The notes under the pieces were generated by a model. It saw only the letters and a program-made list of their open reading frames with translations. It was not told where the DNA came from and ran no database searches. A program made the position numbers and the translations under genes. Below are positions 7,596-12,743 of a stretch of DNA of 12,743 nucleotides, in pieces; position 1 is the stretch's first letter; each line of letters opens with the position of its first letter. This DNA is from Thermococcus paralvinellae (GTDB lineage Archaea > Methanobacteriota_B > Thermococci > Thermococcales > Thermococcaceae): assembly GCA_015662175.1 (NCBI GenBank), contig DQUR01000060.1, positions 1 through 12,743 on the forward strand, read 5' to 3'.

Positions 7596-8038
7596 TCGCT
7601 CAGCCACTCCCTGACAGCTTTCATAACGCTCTCTTTCTTCATCGGAAATGCCTTGACCTTTATCCTGACCTGGATAACGTCATCCCCTTCGTCAATCTCC
7701 GCCTCGCCGAGGTATGCCTTCTGCTTGTTAAAGCGAACGTAGAGCGTTCCTTCCTCATCGATCTTTTCGTCGAGATGGTCAAGGAGGTAGGCCTTGTCCC
7801 TTTCATTCAAGAGTTTCTTAAAGTGGTCAAGGAACCTTCTAACCGCTTTACTTCGCTTTATCTCGACGTTCACAACTTTAATGGGGTTGCCAAAGAAGCC
7901 CTGCGTTTCCGCTATATCGAAGAGAACGTCATCGTCGTTAATATCCTCGGGAATAAAGGTGCCTATGGCCTCAAGAACCTTGTCTTCATCCTCAGTCGCG
8001 TGGATGAAAGTGGTCAGCCTGACGTGATGTGCCCTCAC
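7592..8038 (-). CDS. COG1325 predicted RNA-binding protein associated with the exosome neighbourhood
   Basis: The protein belongs to the archaeal COG1325/PF01877 family, small proteins linked to RNA binding mainly by fold and gene context; no reaction is established. From the GTG at 8038 it is 148 residues: VRAHHVRLTTFIHATEDEDK at the N-terminus, FIPEDINDDDVLFDIAETQG with FFGNPIKVVNVEIKR, then KLLNERDKAYLLDHLDEKID, TLYVRFNKQKAYLGEAEI and VIQVRIKVKAFPMKKESVMK. An upstream ATG at 8092 would add 18 residues, but those codons contain a TATA-like box and the ATG has no ribosome binding site, whereas GGTGGGA (8048-8042) precedes the GTG by 3 bases. It is coupled to rnp3 through ATGA. Its base composition looks somewhat more GC-rich than its neighbours. 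Confidence 0.88.
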   Translation of the reverse strand: MRAHHVRLTTFIHATEDEDKVLEAIGTFIPEDINDDDVLFDIAETQGFFGNPIKVVNVEIKRSKAVRRFLDHFKKLLNERDKAYLLDHLDEKIDEEGTLYVRFNKQKAYLGEAEIDEGDDVIQVRIKVKAFPMKKESVMKAVREWLSE

Positions 8039-8068
8039 ATGTCCCACCGAAAAGACTTGAGAGGAACG

Positions 8069-8078
8069 CTTTAAAAAG
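8069..8078 (-). promoter_or_regulatory. TATA box of the COG1325-rnp3 operon
   Basis: CTTTTTAAAG on the minus strand lies about 25 bases before a predicted transcript start near 8048, immediately ahead of the GGTGGGA binding site and the GTG start at 8038. Its position inside what would be codons 5-8 of the longer reading argues for the shorter protein. Confidence 0.5.
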
Positions 8079-8092
8079 ATAACCACAGCCAT

Positions 8093-8380
8093 TGTAAAAA
8101 ATCCAATTAAACTGACCTTCCCCTTTCAAAAACCGGTGAAGAGCTTAATTGGTGGTTCCAGTTATGAAACTTCTTGAAACTGAAACCTCTGTAGAGTTCT
8201 TCTGGTAGCAGGTGCATAGACTGTAATGAGCTGTGATTTCCTGAATGTTCGTTATACAGCCGGGAAGCAAATCCGCAAAGGCAGGAGCGTTGGTTATTGA
8301 GACGTGTCCTTTAAATGATTTTAAGGTGATTTTACCACAAAATCCCCTTCAGAAGCCTGAGACCAGAACGATGATGCCAT
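8093..8380. other. Gene-poor stretch with two overlapping open frames of doubtful meaning
   Basis: No gene can be supported here. On the plus strand an ATG at 8245 opens 67 codons to 8448 (MFVIQPGSKSAKAG...), with no ribosome binding site. On the minus strand a frame without a start codon is open from 8348 to 8145 (67 codons, including ITNAPAFADLLPGCITNIQE and a TCYQKNSTEVSVSRS segment). The two overlap antisense to each other, so at most one is a gene relic. Both could be open by chance, though the minus reading looks protein-like. Confidence 0.3.
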
Positions 8381-8449
8381 GGTATGTGAGGGTTTCAAGC
8401 CCGAATGGGGACTGTGGGGCACCGTTCCTTCTGAAAGCCCTCCAATGAG
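8381..8449 (+). repeat. Copy A of an inverted pair of related segments flanking rpl15e
   Basis: Starting at GGTATGTGAGGGT, this plus-strand stretch aligns with the minus strand of 9481-9401. The core CAAGCCCGAATGGGGAC here against TAAGCCCGAATGGGGAC there is nearly identical, followed by TGTGGGGC and GAAAGCC blocks. Copy A lacks 9 bases present in copy B. In one frame it reads KPEWGLWGTVPSESPPM, matching KPEWGQLKMWG...ESQPM in copy B, so both look like relics of the same coding or repeat unit. The reading ends at TGA a little downstream (VVYPGQ). Family not recognised. Confidence 0.65.
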
Positions 8450-8498
8450 CCCGAAGAGGATAGTTGTCTACCCTGGGCAATGAATATCAGAACAGCCC

Positions 8499-8523
8499 GA
8501 AACTAAAACCATAAAAGTAAAAA
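8499..8523 (-). terminator. T-rich stretch, likely rpl15e terminator
   Basis: The minus strand reads TTTTTAC-TTTTATGG-TTTTAG-TTTC about 60 bases after the rpl15e stop codon. Successive T-tracts without a stem are the archaeal pattern. It also separates rpl15e transcription from copy A of the repeat. Confidence 0.4.
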
Positions 8524-8581
8524 CCCATTCTGGTAACTTGGCCAATCCAGCATTAAGAGGGAAACATAAAGAGAGGGCAAA

Positions 8582-9166
8582 TCACTTACCCTTGCCATCA
8601 TTTGCCCTAATGCTTGGCCTGACCTTCTCAGCGCCCTTACCCTTGTTCCTCAGGCCACGGCCTTTCTTGCCTGCACTTGTGAGACCTCTAAAGACTCTAC
8701 CCTTATGGACTTTCATTGCAATCCAGGCTATTTTTGGATCGCTCTTTATGACCGGGTGATGTGGATCAACCATTATAACCTCAAACCACTTGTACATTCC
8801 GTCCTCGCCAACCCAGTAGGAGTTGAGAACCTCAAGGTTGGGGAACTTTCTCGCAGCTTTTTCCTCGGCAATCCACTGCAGGGACTTCTTGGGTGAGTAC
8901 TTTACCATACCCATCTTGCTCGGCTTTCTACCGCCCCTCCATCTGGGCCTTTTTCTTCCTCCTCTCCTGACCCTAACCCTAACGATTACGTAGCCCTGTT
9001 TAGCCTGGTAACCAAGGCTCCTTGCTCTATCCAATCTCGTTGGTCTCTCAATCCTTACAACGCTCGGCTCCCTTCTCCATTTGATCATTCTAACCTTCAA
9101 CAAATCCCCAACATAGCTCTTTTTTGGGCTCTTCCATGCTTCCCTAATGTACTTGTACATTCCCAT
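8582..9166 (-). CDS. rpl15e: Large ribosomal subunit protein eL15 (L15e)
   Basis: This is an archaeal/eukaryotic-type protein of the 50S subunit that threads through 23S rRNA. From the ATG at 9166 it is 194 residues and very basic: [20 protein letters not shown] at the start, [80 protein letters not shown], and a basic glycine-rich end ([20 protein letters not shown]). The length matches the Pyrococcus protein as I remember it. A longer reading would start at GTG 9175, but that triplet is inside the GAGGTGGA binding site (9178-9171), 6 bases before the ATG. It has its own promoter (9270-9261) and an unusual structured leader. Confidence 0.97.
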   Translation of the reverse strand: MGMYKYIREAWKSPKKSYVGDLLKVRMIKWRREPSVVRIERPTRLDRARSLGYQAKQGYVIVRVRVRRGGRKRPRWRGGRKPSKMGMVKYSPKKSLQWIAEEKAARKFPNLEVLNSYWVGEDGMYKWFEVIMVDPHHPVIKSDPKIAWIAMKVHKGRVFRGLTSAGKKGRGLRNKGKGAEKVRPSIRANDGKGK

Positions 9167-9198
9167 CCTTTCCACCTCGCGTTTGCTGTTTGTGGTTC

Positions 9199-9243
9199 TC
9201 CGCAGAGCGGAACATCCCGCGGGTTCCCCCGCCCAGCTGGGGG
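9199..9243 (-). promoter_or_regulatory. rpl15e: GC-rich structured leader of rpl15e (three hairpins)
   Basis: Read on the minus strand, this stretch has three consecutive candidate stems: CCCAG/CTGGG (9241-9232); GCGGG-GGAA-CCCGC (9232-9219), closed by a GNRA-type tetraloop; and TCCGC-TCT-GCGGA (9211-9199). The first two share base 9232 and could compete, as could the palindrome CCCGCGGG. The stretch is far more GC-rich than the surrounding DNA, lies between the predicted start (about 9240) and the rpl15e binding site, and has no coding potential I can support. Autogenous control by the ribosomal protein is a guess. Confidence 0.5.
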
Positions 9244-9260
9244 TGAGTTTGGAATTTCAG

Positions 9261-9270
9261 TTTTTAAAAG
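9261..9270 (-). promoter_or_regulatory. rpl15e: TATA box of rpl15e
   Basis: The minus strand reads CTTTTAAAAA here. A transcript would start near 9240, giving a leader of about 75 bases, long for this group of archaea. Confidence 0.55.
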
Positions 9271-9347
9271 TTGCGGCAGGTTGTTAAAACTAACCATCTT
9301 AATCAACAGTGACCTCTGTAAAATCTTTACCGCTGACCTTCCGTTCT

Positions 9348-9389
9348 GGTTATCCGCTACTTTTGGAACATCCGTTGTAGCGGATAACC
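9348..9389. repeat. Perfect 13-bp inverted repeat (long hairpin)
   Basis: GGTTATCCGCTAC (9348-9360) and GTAGCGGATAACC (9377-9389) are exact reverse complements separated by 16 bases. The loop can pair further (GGA-ACA-TCC), giving a second short stem across an internal loop. It lies at the end of copy B of the segment pair, about 80 bases upstream of the rpl15e promoter. Possible roles are a structured RNA, a protein binding site or a mobile-element end; nothing here decides. Confidence 0.85.
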
Positions 9390-9400
9390 TTCCAGCCTCC

Positions 9401-9481
9401 CATCTTCATCGGCTGGCTTTCGGGGGGAGCTGAGCCCCACATCTTCAGCTGTCCCCATTCGGGCTTAAGACCCCACATATC
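9401..9481 (-). repeat. Copy B of the inverted pair of related segments
   Basis: On the minus strand this reads, in one frame, VPDMWGLKPEWGQLKMWG followed by SAPPESQPMKMGGW, and the frame continues through the 13-bp inverted repeat to a TAA near 9345. Copy A (8381-8449, plus strand) matches at DNA and peptide level. The segment holds smaller stems as well: AGCTGA/TCAGCT (9428-9433 with 9445-9450) and GTCCCC/GGGGAC (9451-9456 with 9482-9487). Whether it is a gene relic or a non-coding repeat whose frame is incidental is open. Confidence 0.6.
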
Positions 9482-9559
9482 GGGGACTGCTAATAGGGGT
9501 AAAAACAAAGTATTTAAACTCTTTGGTGTGGCAAAAGTAGGTGAAAGTTGCGGTTGTTG

Positions 9560-9735
9560 TTATTTATGAAACAGCCCCAGGCGTATTGAAGTGATTTTGA
9601 GGGTATGGTAACCATCTTCAGTTCTCTTCAGGGTACCCTGATCATTAACCCTGTAATGGGATGCTCATCCGAATATTTGAGCATTTCTTTGATCTCCAAA
9701 AAGAAAGCCAATTTAATCAAACCAATCCAAAACAT
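9560..9735 (-). pseudogene. Possible frameshifted gene relic, about 58 codons
   Basis: A minus-strand frame from the ATG at 9735 gives 35 residues (MFWIGLIKLAFFLEIKEMLK, then YSDEHPITGLMIRVP) and stops at TGA 9630-9628. Shifting one base near GGTACCCTG lets it continue as LKRTEDGYHTLKITSIRLG to a TAA at 9562-9560. No ribosome binding site precedes the ATG. The joined reading looks protein-like but is short and unrecognised. The opposite strand has its own short open stretch from a GTG at 9541, so chance is a real alternative. A TATTTAAAC box at about 9509-9518 may drive rightward transcription into this region. Confidence 0.25.
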
Positions 9736-9742
9736 TTAAATA
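9735..9742 (+). promoter_or_regulatory. leuS: Likely distal promoter of leuS
   Basis: TTTAAATA preceded by CCAAAACA is a good BRE/TATA pair. Transcription would start at about 9765, which is 130 bases before the leuS ATG. A second, weaker box, TTCTTTTTAAGG (9857-9868), is nearer, but a start 25 bases past it would cut into the ribosome binding site. Confidence 0.5.
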
Positions 9743-9764
9743 CTACAATTCCAAACCTATGGCG

Positions 9765-9894
9765 ATGCCAATGAGGGGGGATCGAGTTCTCAACTATAAA
9801 GGCTGACCATTTCTTCGATAATCCCCCTATTTGGATTCTCAAAAATTTCCGCCAATTCTTTTTAAGGTTCAAACAGCAATGGGGAGGTTAGAGC
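9765..9894 (+). promoter_or_regulatory. leuS: Long leuS leader with a possible 13-codon ORF and a stem
   Basis: The predicted transcript begins at or next to an ATG (9765) that opens a 13-codon frame, MPMRGDRVLNYKG, ending at TGA 9804-9806. GGGGGAT (9776-9782) inside it can pair with ATCCCCC (9821-9827), enclosing 38 bases. The leuS binding site GGAGGT is at 9883-9888. Translation of the small frame would open the stem, an attenuator-like layout, but this is inference. Only one Leu codon is present, so a simple leucine-sensing leader peptide is not evident. Confidence 0.3.
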
Positions 9895-12743
9895 ATGGTG
9901 GATTTCAGGGCTATTGAGGAGAAGTGGCAGAAAAGGTGGAATGAAGAGAAAATATTTGAGCCACAGATAGATGAGAATAAACCAAAGTTCTACATCACAG
10001 TTGCCTTTCCGTATCTCTCGGGACACCTCCATGTCGGACATGCAAGGACGTACACAATTCCCGATGTTATTGCAAGGTTCAAGAGAATGCAGGGTTACAA
10101 TGTGCTATTTCCAATGGCCTGGCACATCACGGGTTCTCCAATAGTTGGAATTGCTGAGAGAATAAAGCACCGCGACCCTCAGACGATTTTCGTTTACAGG
10201 GATGTCTACAAAGTGCCGGAGGAAATCCTGTGGACCTTTGAGGATCCTGTAAACATCGTCAGATACTTCATGAAAGCAGCGAAGGAAACCTTCATCAGGG
10301 CTGGATTCAGCGTTGATTGGAGCAGAGAATTTTATACAACTTCACTGCATCCGCAGTTCAACGCCTTCATAACCTGGCAGTTCCTGAGGCTGAAGGAGAA
10401 AGGGCTGATAGTTAAGGGAGCCCACAGGGTTAGATGGGACCCAGTTGTCGGAACACCCCTTGGCGACCACGATCTAATGGATGGGGAGGACGTCCCCATT
10501 CTGGAATACATCCTGATCAAGTTCATCCTGGAGGAGAATGGTGAAGTTGTCTACCTGCCAGCGGCAACGCTAAGGCCAGAGACAGTTTACGGAGTGACTA
10601 ACATGTGGCTGAATCCCAATGCCACATATGTGAAGGCTAAAGTGAAATACAAGGGAAGGGAGGAGATATGGGTAGTCAGCAAAGAGGCAGCATATAAGCT
10701 GGGCTTTCAGGATAAGGAGATCGAAGTCCTGGAGGAGTTCAAGGGAGAAAAACTGATAGGCAGATACGTAAAGAACCCGGTTACTGGGGATGAGGTAATA
10801 ATTCTACCGGCGAATTTCGTTGACCCGGATAACGCAACCGGCGTTGTTATGAGCGTTCCAGCGCATGCACCATTTGACCATATTGCCCTGGAAGATTTAA
10901 AGAGGAACACAGAGATTCTGCTGAAGTATGACATTGATCCAAGGATAATTGAAGGCATCACGTATATTTCACTGATCGAGCTGGAAGGATATGGTGAATT
11001 CCCGGCGGTTGAGGAAGTGAAAAAGCTGGGAGCAAAAAGCCAAGAGGATAGAGAGAAGCTGGAGCAAGCAACGAAGACGATATACAAGGCCGAGTATCAT
11101 AGGGGCATCTTCAAAATTGAGCCGTATAAGGGCATTCCGGTGAGCAAAGTTAAGGACATGATTGCCGAGGACATGAAAAAGAGGGGAATAGCTGACATTA
11201 TGTATGAGTTTGCTGAAAAAAATGTCATTTCAAGGTTTGGAAACAGGGCAGTGATTAAGATAATCCACGATCAGTGGTTCATAGACTATGGAAACCCGGA
11301 GTGGAAGGCTAGGGCGTTTGAGTGCCTGGAGCAGATGAAGATACTTCCGGAAACAAGGAGGACACAGTTCAGGGCTGTATTTGACTGGCTGGACAAGAAA
11401 GCGTGCGCAAGAAAGATCGGGCTGGGAACCCCGTTACCCTGGGATCCGGAATGGGTTATTGAGAGCCTGAGTGATTCGACGATTTACATGGCTTACTACA
11501 CAATCTCAAGAGCGATTAACAAGTATGGCATTAAAGGGGAGCAACTGATCCCAGAGCTGTTTGACTACATCTTCCTTGAGGAAAGGGACGAGAAAAAGGA
11601 AAAAACGCTGAGTGAAAAAACTGGGATACCACCTAAAGTTATCGGGGAAATGAAGGGAGAGTTCGAGTACTGGTATCCGCTGGACTGGAGATGCTCTGCC
11701 AAAGACCTGATTCCAAATCATTTGACATTCTTCATCTTCAATCATGTGGCACTGTTCCGGAGAAAGCACTGGCCGAGGGGAATAGCCGTCAACGGCTATG
11801 GAACGCTTGAGGGCCAGAAGATGAGCAAGAGCAAGGGGAACGTGCTGAACTTCATCGATGCAATAAACGAGAACGGAGCTGATGTGGTGAGGCTATACAT
11901 AATGAGCCTGGCTGAGCACGACAGCGACTTTGACTGGAAAAGCAAAGAAGTATCAAAGCTGAGAGGACAGCTGGAAAGGTTCTACGAGCTGGTGAGTGAG
12001 TTTGCTGAATATGAGGTAAAGCCCATTGAGTTAAAAGACATCGACAGGTGGATGCTGCATAGATTAAACAAAGCAATTGAAGGAGCGACCAAAGCACTGG
12101 AAGAGTTCAGGACAAGGACAGCGGTGCAGTGGACGTTTTATTCAGTCCTGAACGACCTGCGCTGGTATCTGAGGAGAACTGAAGGCAGGGATGACGAGGC
12201 AAAGCGCTACGTGCTAAGAATGGTGGCGGATATATGGGTTCGCCTGATGGCACCGTTCACACCGCACATCTGTGAGGAGCTGTGGGAAAAGCTAGGTGGA
12301 GAGGGCTTTGTGAGCTTGGCCAAATGGCCCGAGCCAAATCAAGAGTGGTGGAACGAGACAGTGGAGCTGGAGGAAGATTATGTTAAGTCACTAATTGAGG
12401 ACATCAAGGAGATTATAAAGGTTGCAAAGCTGGAAGATGCAAAGAGGGCTTACATCTACACAGCCCCAGAGTGGAAATGGAAAGTTGCTGAGGTAGTCGC
12501 CGAAAAGAGGGATTTCAAGGAAGCGATGTCCAAGCTCATGAGAGATCCAGAGATGAGAAAGAAGGGCAAAGAAGTGGCAAATCTGGTGAACAAGCTGATA
12601 AAAGAGAGGGTTTTTGAGATCAAGCACATCTATGAGGAAAAAGCATTGAGAGAAGCCAAGGACTTCATCGAGAAGGAGCTTGGGCTTGAGATAATCATCA
12701 ATCCAGAGGAGGACAGGGGTGGAAAGAGGAAACAGGCGATGCC
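9895..12743 (+). CDS. leuS: Leucyl-tRNA synthetase, archaeal type (3' end beyond the window)
   Basis: This class Ia enzyme charges tRNA-Leu with leucine in the cytoplasm. 949 complete codons are present and the frame is still open. The protein shows the HIGH-type motif HLHVGH (residues 44-49) in [20 protein letters not shown], the tRNA-editing CP1 insert with the threonine-rich [10 protein letters not shown] (about 224-233) and the conserved Asp region VPAHAPFDH (Asp328), the catalytic KMSKS (642-646), and the anticodon-binding helices ([20 protein letters not shown]). The end, GGKRKQAMP, resembles the point about 8 residues from the C-terminus of the Pyrococcus enzyme, so roughly 957 residues are expected. 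GGAGGT (9883-9888) lies 6 bases before the ATG. It is transcribed away from rpl15e and has no coding neighbour visible downstream. Confidence 0.97.
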   Translation, partial: MVDFRAIEEKWQKRWNEEKIFEPQIDENKPKFYITVAFPYLSGHLHVGHARTYTIPDVIARFKRMQGYNVLFPMAWHITGSPIVGIAERIKHRDPQTIFVYRDVYKVPEEILWTFEDPVNIVRYFMKAAKETFIRAGFSVDWSREFYTTSLHPQFNAFITWQFLRLKEKGLIVKGAHRVRWDPVVGTPLGDHDLMDGEDVPILEYILIKFILEENGEVVYLPAATLRPETVYGVTNMWLNPNATYVKAKVKYKGREEIWVVSKEAAYKLGFQDKEIEVLEEFKGEKLIGRYVKNPVTGDEVIILPANFVDPDNATGVVMSVPAHAPFDHIALEDLKRNTEILLKYDIDPRIIEGITYISLIELEGYGEFPAVEEVKKLGAKSQEDREKLEQATKTIYKAEYHRGIFKIEPYKGIPVSKVKDMIAEDMKKRGIADIMYEFAEKNVISRFGNRAVIKIIHDQWFIDYGNPEWKARAFECLEQMKILPETRRTQFRAVFDWLDKKACARKIGLGTPLPWDPEWVIESLSDSTIYMAYYTISRAINKYGIKGEQLIPELFDYIFLEERDEKKEKTLSEKTGIPPKVIGEMKGEFEYWYPLDWRCSAKDLIPNHLTFFIFNHVALFRRKHWPRGIAVNGYGTLEGQKMSKSKGNVLNFIDAINENGADVVRLYIMSLAEHDSDFDWKSKEVSKLRGQLERFYELVSEFAEYEVKPIELKDIDRWMLHRLNKAIEGATKALEEFRTRTAVQWTFYSVLNDLRWYLRRTEGRDDEAKRYVLRMVADIWVRLMAPFTPHICEELWEKLGGEGFVSLAKWPEPNQEWWNETVELEEDYVKSLIEDIKEIIKVAKLEDAKRAYIYTAPEWKWKVAEVVAEKRDFKEAMSKLMRDPEMRKKGKEVANLVNKLIKERVFEIKHIYEEKALREAKDFIEKELGLEIIINPEEDRGGKRKQAM

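Noticed and set aside
8245..8448. 67-codon plus-strand frame as a real gene
   Set aside because: No ribosome binding site or well-placed promoter, it runs into repeat copy A in a different frame from the one shared with copy B, and a competing antisense frame covers the same bases.
9219..9232. T-arm-like GCGGGTTCCCCCGC on the plus strand as part of a tRNA
   Set aside because: The loop has only 4 bases instead of 7, lacks TTCGA/TTCAA, and no acceptor or anticodon arm can be found nearby.
10707..11087. 126-codon minus-strand frame inside leuS
   Set aside because: Antisense shadow of the LeuRS editing domain; serine- and phenylalanine-rich with no start signal.
1..12743. CRISPR array, transposase gene or phage module
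   Set aside because: No regularly spaced direct repeats, no transposase or integrase motif and no structural phage gene seen on either strand.

Overview
This window reads as part of a euryarchaeal chromosome, most likely Thermococcales (Pyrococcus/Thermococcus group). The reasons are an archaeal 20S proteasome alpha subunit, a three-gene archaeal exosome, archaeal RNase P proteins, an archaeal-type leucyl-tRNA synthetase, moderately AT-rich DNA, GGAGGTG-type ribosome binding sites and TTTAAAA/TTTATA-type promoter boxes. Species is not assigned.

Layout. At the left edge a 35-residue one-helix membrane peptide and the start of an unidentified ORF run leftward. From 325 to 4134 five tightly packed minus-strand genes form one operon: psmA (transcribed first), the SBDS ribosome-maturation factor, rrp4, rrp41 and rrp42. 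Upstream lies an eroded membrane-anchored gene (4254-4818), then rnp2/pop5 (4856-5215). A plus-strand trpB2 (5623-6963) follows and meets rnp3 (6960-7595, minus) tail to tail with a 4-base overlap. rnp3 is translationally coupled to a COG1325 RNA-binding protein (7592-8038). A gene-poor stretch, rpl15e (8582-9166, minus) and a second gene-poor stretch come next. leuS starts at 9895 on the plus strand and runs off the right edge about 8 residues before its expected end.

How it fits together. The minus-strand set rpl15e - COG1325 - rnp3 - rnp2 - psmA - SBDS - rrp4 - rrp41 - rrp42 is the gene order of the predicted archaeal exosome/proteasome/RNase P superoperon. It covers ribosome assembly, tRNA 5' processing, 3'-5' RNA decay and protein turnover. 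Here it is broken into separate transcription units by a plus-strand trpB2, an eroding gene and about 0.4-0.7 kb of unexplained DNA on each side of rpl15e.

What stands out: a GC-rich, three-hairpin leader before rpl15e; a related segment present in inverted orientation on both sides of rpl15e; a perfect 13-bp inverted repeat beside one copy; a 565-bp pseudogene whose whole reading can be rebuilt with two TGA codons and two one-base shifts; and a long leader before leuS with a possible 13-codon ORF. No tRNA, rRNA, CRISPR array, phage module or complete transposon was found.
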